Under the pieces are notes generated by a model. The model had not been told where the DNA came from and made no database searches. It was given only the letters and a program-made list of their open reading frames with translations. Source: a virus. Taken from it: a stretch of 26,161 bases of DNA. Positions 8,901 to 15,748 of this stretch are shown piece after piece. A program made the translations under genes and the position numbers. Within the stretch, counting starts at the first letter, position 1, and every line of letters starts with the position of its first letter. Where the stretch lies: positions 1 to 26,161 of the IMG/VR virus record IMGVR_UViG_3300046010_000871; one strand, 5' to 3'.

Positions 8901-10228
8901 TGAGTTTCGCGTACCTGTTTAATAGGGTCTACTTCTTTGACCGCTTTTACTTGCTTACCCTGTGCAGGGATTGGTATGCCGTTATCGTATAGATATAAAT
9001 GATACGCATCAGTAGTGCTAAATGGTTTACCGTTCTCATCAGGCAAGACTACAGGGTTAGGTAACTTCTCATTGTATGCAGCACTTACGTCTTTTCTATT
9101 TACAGATGGTTTACCGTTTACGCCTAATGTTTTATCGTTAAAAGCTTGTACGTCTTTATCTTCGCGTAGGTCGATAGCTGCTTCACGTTCTGCAATTACT
9201 CTACGTGCTTCAATTATATCTGCAGCTTCTTGACCCTCTTTCATCCGAGCTTCTGGGTTAGGTGCAGTTAGCCCTGCTGCAGCACCTTTTAACATATCAA
9301 CTTGGCGTTTTTCTTCTAGGTCTCTAGCGATTGCAGCGTCTTTATTCTTCTGGCCTACGTAAGCACCAACACCAAACATACCACCGCCGACAGCACCAGC
9401 TACACCACCAGCCAAAGCGTTAATGCCGACTTCTTTAGTAAATGGATCTTCGCCACTACCGTATGCTTCAATCGGAGTTTGTACAATTTCTTCAAATGCT
9501 TCTTCTGCACTTGACTTAGCAATAGATTTAACCAATCCGCCTTTAGCTGCAGCATTAGCTAGACCTCTACGACCTAACGATTCAATACCCCCTAGACGCT
9601 CAACAGCACCTACAGCTAGAGCAGAACCGCCAGCTTTTAGTAAATCCAAGCCTGAGTTTTCACCTTTAGCTTCTTGAGCATCACGCATTTGTCCATAAGA
9701 CGGAAGACCGAAAGATGTTGTTTCTAATGCAGCGTTACCTACCGTTGCAGCTCTACTTGGTACCTGTGCTGCTTGAACACCACGAATAGCCCTATTGCCC
9801 CACGCTGCGACCTTAAGACCTGTAGTTGGAGCCATCATACCTAGTGCAGCACCGCCGATTTGTGAGATAGTGTTTAGCGGTTTGTTTACTAGATTACTAC
9901 CAATATTCTCTAGGGCATTGCCGTCGCCTTCCATAATGGTAATAGGGTTGCGTTGTGTAACTTCACGACCATAAAGCTCAACTGCGTTGTTGTTCTCAAC
10001 GCCCGGCAAATAATCGCCAGCAAGCTGACCAACACCCTGAACCAAACCACCTATAGATGATTTAAACGCAGTAGTAAACCCAGCATTATTTCTTGGAGCT
10101 ACGCCAAGAGCATTAGCAACTTCCTCGAAACTAGCGTTGTTGTGCTTGGCAAATATATCAACTATTTCTAAATCGGTCTTAGACTGAAGCTCTGGATGTG
10201 ATATTTTTAAGTCTGATATTGATGGCAT
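2930..10228 (-). CDS. Giant polyvalent-type internal virion/ejection protein
   Basis: At 2432 residues this is the largest gene here and is likely a virion protein injected with the DNA, the positional counterpart of T7 gp16. What is visible: Gly/Ala-rich hydrophobic stretches near residues 120-145 and 263-290; a helix-turn-helix-like segment near 592-625; a long acidic, Ser/Thr-rich linker at ~650-870; HEVGAH at 1041-1046 (HExGxH metallopeptidase-like, as seen in polyvalent proteins); a region ~1290-1490 with LDEQS, LGIKGVKYED and NYVVFDP, resembling the ADP-ribosyltransferase-like domain of phage polyvalent proteins; a Lys/Glu-rich helical region ~1530-1850; and an LPD38-like C-terminal part from ~1900, with a hydrophobic Gly-rich segment near 2147-2178. 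No lytic transglycosylase motif was found. The ATG is preceded by a weak GGAT. Domain names are from recall of family patterns. Confidence 0.8.
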   Translation of the reverse strand: MPSISDLKISHPELQSKTDLEIVDIFAKHNNASFEEVANALGVAPRNNAGFTTAFKSSIGGLVQGVGQLAGDYLPGVENNNAVELYGREVTQRNPITIMEGDGNALENIGSNLVNKPLNTISQIGGAALGMMAPTTGLKVAAWGNRAIRGVQAAQVPSRAATVGNAALETTSFGLPSYGQMRDAQEAKGENSGLDLLKAGGSALAVGAVERLGGIESLGRRGLANAAAKGGLVKSIAKSSAEEAFEEIVQTPIEAYGSGEDPFTKEVGINALAGGVAGAVGGGMFGVGAYVGQKNKDAAIARDLEEKRQVDMLKGAAAGLTAPNPEARMKEGQEAADIIEARRVIAEREAAIDLREDKDVQAFNDKTLGVNGKPSVNRKDVSAAYNEKLPNPVVLPDENGKPFSTTDAYHLYLYDNGIPIPAQGKQVKAVKEVDPIKQVRETHNIKTRGKITDDFISYVLKAAEEGKVDEGQIDAVFKAYSNAGTNAKERNNIVKQFVAILSPSTAVYAEPNLETTAEPPIAKDASPEDIAAFKQKASTQLTATVTKADLEALQQLRGVRNDEDTGWKQVLDAEGNPLLNEDGTEVEMVPTSTRAMGAEAGVSHETMRKRADKALNLIHKAAGRMGIPVDAAERILGLHGESEADVQTVSAAQAAQAGLTARGTGNGDASWSDAENVRAESDDLDTTEESFAPDSSAADVIGMESIADTAAQNDVELQAAPEEVADDVEGEDTNKDIDGESGFVYSDGSAMKAVDISDAMEEWSELDENPLPKKYHAQWARAFIAHEDGVINDRIYKEIYNELSKFAETEKGKGSVPSVDSGSERTAEVQRPSDTGVHKNGKTASGGKSTKQTATIAKPETSDAGASSAEVELFKSLQAIARSKTDTKLHKDIAADYAKRAMNGEDVMAEATAWLTAIKADTPKKTLSLKPKAKVVDTKTSEEADIAGAEALDTKKFSKNDTRVGSTADEIKSVVAQITGNANNWRVTVYDTAAEAVASGRLKSEDVQGTQAWVAETKNGLHAFFIASNIPKGAELAVLLHEVGAHIGLERLLTDKQYESLVTKIFDWAKKDDGSIESEVAKAALARVDLAVTNDADYAPETIAYFIEEAVKRGINPSAMKYSSELSRWFRTLWAAFKTALHKLGVSPNKLSAQDVVDLAYGAARLELKGTWQGGPSNFYKHSNAHRGTGEGGRKEGDKKFTDMIAYGQYFADLNSVAKGYRDRATRKSELMYDGISVQDNETPMGPILRHVARFIRGDIRNAASELAKIKQNYIDMDQPYMVESIGRIDPDKFSFDKSSSGGALFNTDFNVADDEWLMWDRTLDEQSPKVKEALERVKADLRGSVSLSDWDTLYASELYKGKLSKAFANGAEFLRKFDEDASEKASSEYLDSLGIKGVKYEDNASRGNWQFNKELSRGAKTIAHVMAEKDLAHAKKALAHWTRKRVKNDFTDNQVKLTTESLAAAERALKKHTDLMKPKESTYNYVVFDPKNVVIGAKDTGKENRAMRFSKTDKFIESLPTDAQDSAHWVADTIGSIAKKGLHSSMFTSHLIEMVKDTLTSAQGWYDAVNAREVSRIAFEAKVDAIANESDKLSEAEKQKTWGFILNSTKGQKWGYKPDFQVNGKDVEVDATTADAFNKLSAKEQAVVKAVFEHGHNTIVETQKLLDKHLDEIYEEKLNAAKTPEAKAKVEKEKEKFRKMYGRKLSELNGPYTSMRRVGSHVVVAKSQAYMDAEAAQDEKAMDEMKSDEAHFWVEFTDSEASAKAIARKLRTKYPAEGVIASAKQEMNSSGILPFQAFEQLRRMSAEKNSDAATKLNNLITELYLTSLAETSARKSELKRDAISGLNPDSTYQAFVSKGKADAHYLSVLKHHKEVNNAYGTMQKEALNSNALRGGKMDVYNELVKRYENSFNYDPSPLVGKLMGINSIWMLLTKPAYYFYNSTQPLMMSQPYMAQNHGYNESMGQLFKAYKELKKMPSFNIKSGFMDLEGVPADVSKALHELRDMGRLDITLTQELGARVHQGKSKVSHAVSKMDSFLRGLAQKVEMTNRVVTAAAAYRLELSKSNDHAKAVQYAKEVIDNTHGDYSNFNAPSLMNQNAFARMVTQFRKFQLIQLSLLVREYKTMMAGKSADGKTDIGKWAAGRALRYTLAHHAIMAGGLGLPAANLVALAFSAMGGDDDKKDLELEVRNAIDDDFLSALLLHGVPAAMFNANISGNVGAGQMLSIMPYQDFNVSGRDNYANTLVALSGPMIGGLGVQFADAIKQGNEGNYYKMLQGLAPGVIKSSMKAISEAASGVTNTKGDMTVSPEEITLWDTALKTVGIRTESDSVRQMAQAKKYEFEQFFNGRTHELKNDYAKAYKAGDYDAMAEVRDHWMEMQGFKREYGFKVQPISNLLKAPAEQRKREKETANGVQFNSRNKGFVEYATGEGE

Positions 10229-10236
10229 GTACTATC

Positions 10237-11799
10237 CTATCTGTTGAATATTCTGGTAGCTAAACCAGTGCCTTTAGGCCACTCTCCATATTTACGGTGA
10301 TACTCCTCGGGGGTTAGATCTTCTCCTGTAAGTGGGTCTGCAGAAACAGCGATTTGCGGATTGTAAGATGTAACATCTACATGCTTATTTGTCGGGACGA
10401 CATCACTCTGCGGTGCTAGGCTGTTAGGATCTTTTTTAGATAAGTCAAAATTAAGAGGCGGAGCTAATCCTAAATTACGCTGTAACGCAGAGAGTTCCTC
10501 TGGTTTAGCATTAGGGTTTTCAGTTATAAACTTATAGTACGCTTCCTGCGCTTTAGTATTGTCCTTGATGCCTGTACCTTTTGTAGAGCCCTTGAACGGT
10601 TTGCCATCCTCTGTAGTAACAGGACGAACTTGCATACCCCCCGTTTTTCCAGCGAATAATTCCATTGCTGTGCCATCTTCAGCATAAGTGATGTTCTTAT
10701 ACGCGTTGCTAACGCTTCTATCTTTAGCTGCACTGGCGTTGTATGCACCTACTTGGGCGTTAGTTAATAACCCTTTAAGAGCTAACTCTTTTACGTCTAG
10801 CTTGTATTTGTTCTGCAGATACTCGATGTCCGCCGTGTTCTTACGAGTTAATTCTTTGTCTTGAAGAATCATATGGGCAGTCTCTGCCTCTGCTTTTGAC
10901 AACTGCAAACCAAAAGTTCTATCGGATTGGCTGTCTGCAACAGCGTCACGTTTGTCTCTATATGCCTCTGCTTTCGCCTCTTTGTAATTCTGAGGATTTG
11001 CATATTTAAGAGCTTCACCAAAAGCAGAATCAAATGTAACCCCCTGCTGTGAGCCGACCACATTATTGTTCTTCATTTGAGTAACTTCATAAGTACCGTC
11101 ACCCAATTTTTTAAACCCGTGAGTAATACCATCTTTGTGCATCGGGTCTGTAGCATCTACAAGGGCTGTCATAGCTTCGTCTTCTGTAATCTTCCCAGTT
11201 GACAAGTCGTGTCTAATCTTAAATAACTTAGCTTCGTTCTGCGCGTACCCTAGCTTTAGATTAGCGTCTTCTAACTGCACTTGGCCTAGTTTGATCTGTT
11301 GTGCTTGCGCTGCTCGGCTTGATGCGTTGTTACGCATACTCTCAGCCATGTCTTCTTTGCCGTAGTTAGAGTAGATGTCAGCTTTTAAACCTAGTTTGTG
11401 TTGTGCGATGTCATCTGCAGTAAATGCGGTATCTTGAGTTCTATCACCTAAACGGTATTGTGTTCTTGGGGCTGTAGTAACGCCAGTAGCATCATCGGTA
11501 TAAACACCTTTATCAGAAACAGAGGGGCCTGTAACACCACGAAGTCCACCAGAGGCGTCTTCATAGGCACCCATATCTGCGTTCCAAGTCTCACCCGCTT
11601 TAGGGCCGTAAGTATCGTTCAACGACTGTATCTGCTCTGGCGTATACTCATTTCCTGTGGACTGGTCTACCTTATTAGCGTCTTTAAGTTCCGACTGCAT
11701 TGATGAGTTTCTGTACGCCATTCCTAACTTGCTACCCAGTTCTATCCCATCGGCAAGCTCGGTCATCCAGTTATTACGTCTGCCTCTGTTTCTAGCCAT
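10237..11799 (-). CDS. Putative internal virion protein (520 aa)
   Basis: No confident family. The protein is hydrophilic and mostly helical, with Gln/Ala/Lys-rich coiled-coil-like stretches (around residues 155-200 and 270-345) and a Gly/Pro-rich C-terminus with DPLTGEDLTPEEYHRKYGEW. Its place between the giant protein and the 290-residue Ala/Gly-rich protein matches the order of ejection proteins in many podoviruses (gp14-, gp15-, gp16-like), so a periplasmic or core ejection component is the best guess. The ATG has a strong GAGGAG ribosome binding site inside the upstream enzyme gene and overlaps its stop (ATGGCTAG). It ends in TAG 8 bp before the giant gene's start. Confidence 0.65.
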   Translation of the reverse strand: MARNRGRRNNWMTELADGIELGSKLGMAYRNSSMQSELKDANKVDQSTGNEYTPEQIQSLNDTYGPKAGETWNADMGAYEDASGGLRGVTGPSVSDKGVYTDDATGVTTAPRTQYRLGDRTQDTAFTADDIAQHKLGLKADIYSNYGKEDMAESMRNNASSRAAQAQQIKLGQVQLEDANLKLGYAQNEAKLFKIRHDLSTGKITEDEAMTALVDATDPMHKDGITHGFKKLGDGTYEVTQMKNNNVVGSQQGVTFDSAFGEALKYANPQNYKEAKAEAYRDKRDAVADSQSDRTFGLQLSKAEAETAHMILQDKELTRKNTADIEYLQNKYKLDVKELALKGLLTNAQVGAYNASAAKDRSVSNAYKNITYAEDGTAMELFAGKTGGMQVRPVTTEDGKPFKGSTKGTGIKDNTKAQEAYYKFITENPNAKPEELSALQRNLGLAPPLNFDLSKKDPNSLAPQSDVVPTNKHVDVTSYNPQIAVSADPLTGEDLTPEEYHRKYGEWPKGTGLATRIFNR

Positions 11800-12475
11800 T
11801 CAAACTCTCCTCAATAGCGCGGCTAAGCGCATCTTTTCTTGTCTTGTATTCTTTAAATAGTATAGGGTGTTCTGTAGCGCAGTGACCTCTAATATCCTTT
11901 AAGTCTGCATCAAACGCCGTACAGTCGTAGCAGTCCATAGAGCTGTGTTTAAATCTGAAGTGATCTGGTAAGTCCATATGAGCTGCGTTGTAGGATAAAA
12001 CATCTTCAGTAGACCAAGTTTCAATAGGTTGTACAAACGTAACACCATTCAGGACGGTTCCATTTACTGCAGTAGACTTGCGGGACTCATCCAGTCTTTG
12101 GCCTCTGATAAGTGTAGTTATGTTGTTATCGGCACAGTAGTTAAGTAGTGGAAGGGCGATGTTTTCGTAGCAGCATCCTAGGTAGGATTGGATCGTTACT
12201 GATTTCTCTCCTGTAATTGCCTGTCCTATACCAGTCCAATCTATAGGAACTATGGCTGAAGGTATTCCGTGTCTTTCGTTCTGCGCTACGCGGTCTATGT
12301 TAAGTTCTACAAAGTTAGGGCACATCTCTTTTGCAAGTTCTATGGTTTTTAATAGTTCTGGGTAGTTCTTGCCTGTATTTACCCATACCACCTGAATATC
12401 GGCTAGTTGGTCTTTATAGAGCCACAAACACGCCCATGAGTCTTTACCTCCAGAAAATGCTAGCGCCGCTACCAT
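11792..12475 (-). CDS. APS/PAPS-reductase-like PP-loop enzyme with Fe-S Cys motif
   Basis: A member of the phosphoadenosine phosphosulfate reductase family (adenine nucleotide alpha-hydrolase fold). The PP-loop SGGKDS lies at residues 8-13, followed by WVNTG (31-35) and RGQRLDESRKS (124-134), the substrate-binding RxxES-type motif. It has CC at 101-102 and CYDC at 182-185, the CC-X~80-CXXC pattern that ligates the [4Fe-4S] cluster in assimilatory APS reductases. The C-terminal catalytic ECGLH-type motif of CysH is absent; the protein ends with a Lys/Arg-rich helix. So it may activate a substrate by adenylation or thiolation (nucleic acid modification is one possibility) rather than reduce sulfate. 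It starts at TAATG with the upstream virion gene and overlaps the next gene, so it is co-translated with ejection proteins. Confidence 0.85.
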   Translation of the reverse strand: MVAALAFSGGKDSWACLWLYKDQLADIQVVWVNTGKNYPELLKTIELAKEMCPNFVELNIDRVAQNERHGIPSAIVPIDWTGIGQAITGEKSVTIQSYLGCCYENIALPLLNYCADNNITTLIRGQRLDESRKSTAVNGTVLNGVTFVQPIETWSTEDVLSYNAAHMDLPDHFRFKHSSMDCYDCTAFDADLKDIRGHCATEHPILFKEYKTRKDALSRAIEESLNG

Positions 12476-13347
12476 TACATTGCTGTCCCGACAGCCATCG
12501 CACCTGTGCCTATTAGCCCCATAATTCCGCTACCGCCATCACTCTGACCATTAATCTGATTAGACTGACCTTGAAGGTTTGCATAGCCGTTGAATAGGCC
12601 TGTGTGCATTTGAGTTTGATTCTGATAACCTTGACCTACAAAGTTGGCGTAACCTAGACCGCCCTGTGCTCCTGTGTTGGAGTTATTAACCGCTGAGTTA
12701 CCTTGGTTGAGAGATGTTGCCGCTGTTTGACCTGCGACGTTCTGCATACCACGACCTGTAGCCACTGCACCCGCACGGAGTGCGATACCTTGATTCTTAG
12801 CTTGAAGTCGAGCATTAGTAGCCCCACCAGCGGCAGAAGCCGCACTAGACAAACCAGCAGCTTGTTTTGCAGCAACGAACTTAGCAGAATTAGGATTGAT
12901 ACCCATAGATGCTAGGTTACGTTCTAGCCCTGCCTGTTGAATTGCACTTTGTTGGCGTACATCGGCTACAGCCTTACCAGCTTGAATAGCTTGGTCTTCG
13001 ACACCGCCGTAGTTGTTGGCTTCAGCGAGAGAGCGTAGTTCTGTTGGTTTGTAATTGTCTTCCCAGAACTTATTTTGATCTGCTGCGCGCTGGTCAGAAG
13101 CCTTCATAGACTCATACTGCGCCGTACCAACCTTGTTTGCCATATCATACAACTGCATTAGGCGAGGTTTGGCTTCTTCGTATTGGCGAGTTCTAAAGGC
13201 TAAATCTGCTTTTGCAGAGCGCTCCGATGCGTTCGCCATTGCAATCATACCGGCAGTATAATCAGGAGCGTCACCGCCGCCTTTACCCCCACCATGAAGT
13301 GTAAATACGTTTTCGGCGAGCCATAAGAAGTCGAATAATTTAAGCAT
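12475..13347 (-). CDS. Putative internal virion protein, Ala/Gly/Asn-rich (290 aa)
   Basis: Resembles the small internal virion (gp14-like) proteins that sit upstream of larger ejection proteins. It has a short hydrophobic N-terminus (LKLFDFLWLAENVF) and a Gly/Lys/Asp patch, then an Ala-rich helical region, the motif NLASMGINPNSAKFVAAKQ, a Gln/Asn/Gly-rich section and a hydrophobic Gly-rich C-terminus. The start chosen is the ATG at 13347, which overlaps the GNAT stop by 8 bp (ATGCTTAA). An ATG at 13371 would add MTIVNGLN but overlaps that gene further. The stop overlaps the next start as TAATG. Confidence 0.7.
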   Translation of the reverse strand: MLKLFDFLWLAENVFTLHGGGKGGGDAPDYTAGMIAMANASERSAKADLAFRTRQYEEAKPRLMQLYDMANKVGTAQYESMKASDQRAADQNKFWEDNYKPTELRSLAEANNYGGVEDQAIQAGKAVADVRQQSAIQQAGLERNLASMGINPNSAKFVAAKQAAGLSSAASAAGGATNARLQAKNQGIALRAGAVATGRGMQNVAGQTAATSLNQGNSAVNNSNTGAQGGLGYANFVGQGYQNQTQMHTGLFNGYANLQGQSNQINGQSDGGSGIMGLIGTGAMAVGTAM

Positions 13348-13765
13348 GTTTAATCCATTTACAATCGTCACGGTGCAGTTGATAGATAATTAAATCATTA
13401 GGGCAAGCACCATCTTTAACCCTACCCACTTCAGTAAAACCTACGTGTTCAGTAAACCTTATAGAGTCAGCGTTATCTGCAGACACAGTGTTCACAACTA
13501 CCTTGCACCCTGCCTGATTAAATACGTAATCAAAGCACATCAATAAAAATGATTTAGTCAGCCACCGTCTACCTAATCCAGCACAGTGCATTGAACATCT
13601 AGCGTTGGAACTAAACCCTTCAAATATCACGCCGGCAATTAACTCACCGTTTTCTTCAATACCTAAAGCCTGAAATGAAGACTCAGGAAAGAACGCAGAT
13701 TCTCTGCCAATACGAGGCCAAATCCAGTCGTTAATGCGCTGTTTTTCTATGGTGTAGGTCTTCAT
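13340..13765 (-). CDS. GNAT-family N-acetyltransferase of phage type
   Basis: Acetyl-CoA-dependent transferase fold. ENGELIAGVIFEGF forms the central strands, HCAGLGRRWLTKSF is the acetyl-CoA pyrophosphate-loop region, and DNADSIRFTEHVGFTEVGRVKDG is the typical motif B with N-x-x-S and GF. The 141-residue length is usual for the short phage group that often lies beside internal virion genes. The acceptor substrate is unknown. This is the first gene after a 45-bp gap that holds a promoter-like sequence, so it may head a second transcript toward the ejection genes and the nuclease. No clear ribosome binding site precedes the ATG. Confidence 0.8.
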   Translation of the reverse strand: MKTYTIEKQRINDWIWPRIGRESAFFPESSFQALGIEENGELIAGVIFEGFSSNARCSMHCAGLGRRWLTKSFLLMCFDYVFNQAGCKVVVNTVSADNADSIRFTEHVGFTEVGRVKDGACPNDLIIYQLHRDDCKWIKHA

Positions 13766-13777
13766 TTTATATAGAGT

Positions 13778-13806
13778 CTTATACCATAAATACGTTTACG
13801 TGTAAA
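13778..13806 (-). promoter_or_regulatory. Candidate promoter before GNAT/ejection genes
   Basis: On the minus strand TTTACA (13806-13801) and TATAAG (13783-13778) are separated by 17 bp. The predicted transcript start is only ~6 bases before the GNAT ATG, and no ribosome binding site is seen. The -35 lies inside the 15-bp motif shared with 24232-24246. Sequence-only inference. Confidence 0.5.
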
Positions 13807-13809
13807 CAA
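13795..13809 (-). repeat. 15-bp motif TTGTTTACACGTAAA, copy 1
   Basis: Identical to 24232-24246 in the same orientation, and again directly downstream of a structural gene stop codon (1 bp away). The core TTTAC-AC-GTAAA is an inverted repeat. It may be a regulator site or part of a conserved phage promoter. Confidence 0.6.
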
Positions 13810-13810
13810 G

Positions 13811-15748
13811 TTAGCCGCCAATAACAAGGTAATTTAAAGTACCCGGAAGTGTGATAGCGCCAGCGGTTAATCCGAGAGACATACGAGACCTTTTATACCA
13901 GCGAGTCCCGTATGGCGGGTTGACTCCGTTCCAAACCAACTGAACTATATCTCCAGGCCATGTGTATACTCTAGCCGCCTGATAATATAGGTACGTCGAA
14001 TTTATCCTAATCTCCAGTGTACGAACGGCGTTGATCGGTGGGAAATTTACACTTACATAAAATTCGGAAGGTACTATTGTTGTCCAAGTTATTGATTTAG
14101 TGTCGGATAAAGTAGATAGTAGTACGCCGTCAACGTAAGTTTCAACAGTATGCGTTGCACCCCTATGCCCGAACAGGTCGCCACTGTGAAGTCCTATAAC
14201 AGAGTACCCCCTCATAGTTACCGTGAATGTGGCTGAATCGCAGAACTCTGGAAGTGTCACAAACTCAACACTATGAACCCCGCTGAACGGCCCTGTATCT
14301 ATCTCATTTCTTTGGACGTACCCGCCGGTTCCAAAATAGCCGCCGGTTTCAGACCATATAGCAGCTAACGGGTGTTTAGACCACGATTCACTATTTCCGG
14401 GGAACGAGAAGTTTGTAGCATCAACAGACAGCGTAGCCCTAGGAGTTACTTTCATAGTGTAATACAAAATCGAATTAGGGTCTTCACTAGATCGTTCTAC
14501 ACTCGCGGACACTTGAATACTCTGTCTAGGGTTGTCTGTCTGCGTGTTATCAAAATACTGAGGGTTAAATACAGATAAGTTATTCGGGCTTACCATGATG
14601 TAAGGAATATTCTTGTAATACTTACTTAGAGTAACCGCCGTTCCGGACTCAGCAACCCCTGTCTCTACCTGACTTAACATATTAGATGACGTGAACCCAT
14701 AATTAGGAACGTAAAAACTCTTGGTTACTTCACCATCAGCAAAAGTTGTATAGTCTCTAGTAGGCCCAGACTGGTTCATATTGTAGGCGACCATTGTGCC
14801 TGTATCGTTAATCTCGATATTAGGTTCTTCTTGGCTACCGCCAGCCCAGATGTGAGAGCCGTGTATTTCAACGCCGCTAATGTCTCCGCCAGTAATAATA
14901 GCCGCGCTTAACACCTTACCCGTAGCTAAATCAAAATCAATTTTAGTTGCGTCAAGACTAGCAATCTTAGCATTTGTGATAGAGGCGTCTTCAATCTTTG
15001 CACTAGTAATAGCTGCATCTTTAATCATCGCGTTGCTAATAGAAGCATTGGCAATCATTGCCGAGTTGATGTATGTCCCTGCAGGGATAACCGTACCAGC
15101 TAAATCACCCGTTTGAACCGTAAAAGTTTCAGATACATAGTAATACGGAAGCCCAGATACTCCAGCTATTCCGGCGTTCTTCATCGCGGTGATTACGTTA
15201 GCTGGGTCTGATCCCGGAGCTGCTTTATGCTCTACTGTTGTAAACTCACCATACTTACCTGCTTGGCTTACGTGTCTTGCCCAGTAATAGTTTTCTCCAC
15301 TGGCTGTATGGTCTACATACATAGTGCCTACGGCCCTACCAATTGGAGTGCTGGGAATTGAAGGTATGGCATTTCTGAATATCTCGGTGAACGCATGACC
15401 TTTTTGAGCACTCGCAGTCCATGTAAGAAACACAGATTCAATTGATGGAGCTACATTAAAGTTTTCAACAGGTGGAGGCGTAGTTAAGTCTACCTCGCTG
15501 GTATATGTTGGAGGTTTAACCGTAGGTCTTGTAGCTGGGTTGCTAGAAGCAGAGTGTTCGCCTGTAGGGTCTAGTGCAAGTCCTGCGTCAACCAAATCTC
15601 TGAATGTGGCATTAGCATCTAGTGGAGACCCTTTATTACCCTCTCTGACCTGCAGTACTTCTTTTACGGACTGTAAGAACTTGCGTAGCGAACTATCCTG
15701 TATAACGGGTACTTCAGGGATTGAGGGTACTATGGTTTCTTTAGACAC
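13811..15748 (-). CDS. J-like tail fibre / host-recognition protein
   Basis: A 645-residue structural protein resembling the C-terminal half of phage host-specificity (J-like) fibres. A short helical N-terminus (~1-40) and Pro/Thr-rich linker come first. A fibronectin-III-like domain follows (~95-175; FLTWTASA, FTEIFRN, NYYWARHV), then a 10-residue repeat block (~226-271; units like ISNAMIKDAA, ITSAKIEDAS), a short strand-rich region and Tyr/Ser/Thr/Gly-rich beta domains at the C-terminus, probably receptor binding. The start is GTG at 15748, overlapping the upstream stop (GTGTCTAA). It is unusual only in that J-like modules are best known from long-tailed phages, although short-tailed phages use them too. 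Confidence 0.75.
   Translation of the reverse strand: MSKETIVPSIPEVPVIQDSSLRKFLQSVKEVLQVREGNKGSPLDANATFRDLVDAGLALDPTGEHSASSNPATRPTVKPPTYTSEVDLTTPPPVENFNVAPSIESVFLTWTASAQKGHAFTEIFRNAIPSIPSTPIGRAVGTMYVDHTASGENYYWARHVSQAGKYGEFTTVEHKAAPGSDPANVITAMKNAGIAGVSGLPYYYVSETFTVQTGDLAGTVIPAGTYINSAMIANASISNAMIKDAAITSAKIEDASITNAKIASLDATKIDFDLATGKVLSAAIITGGDISGVEIHGSHIWAGGSQEEPNIEINDTGTMVAYNMNQSGPTRDYTTFADGEVTKSFYVPNYGFTSSNMLSQVETGVAESGTAVTLSKYYKNIPYIMVSPNNLSVFNPQYFDNTQTDNPRQSIQVSASVERSSEDPNSILYYTMKVTPRATLSVDATNFSFPGNSESWSKHPLAAIWSETGGYFGTGGYVQRNEIDTGPFSGVHSVEFVTLPEFCDSATFTVTMRGYSVIGLHSGDLFGHRGATHTVETYVDGVLLSTLSDTKSITWTTIVPSEFYVSVNFPPINAVRTLEIRINSTYLYYQAARVYTWPGDIVQLVWNGVNPPYGTRWYKRSRMSLGLTAGAITLPGTLNYLVIGG

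Noticed and set aside
11792-12475. Annotation as a bona fide sulfate-assimilation reductase (cysH)
   Set aside because: The C-terminal catalytic Cys motif is absent, so the family name is used without the gene symbol.
13811-15748. Diversity-generating retroelement target in the J-like fibre
   Set aside because: No template/variable repeat pair and no reverse transcriptase gene were seen in the window; the repeats are ordinary fibre-type 10-residue units.
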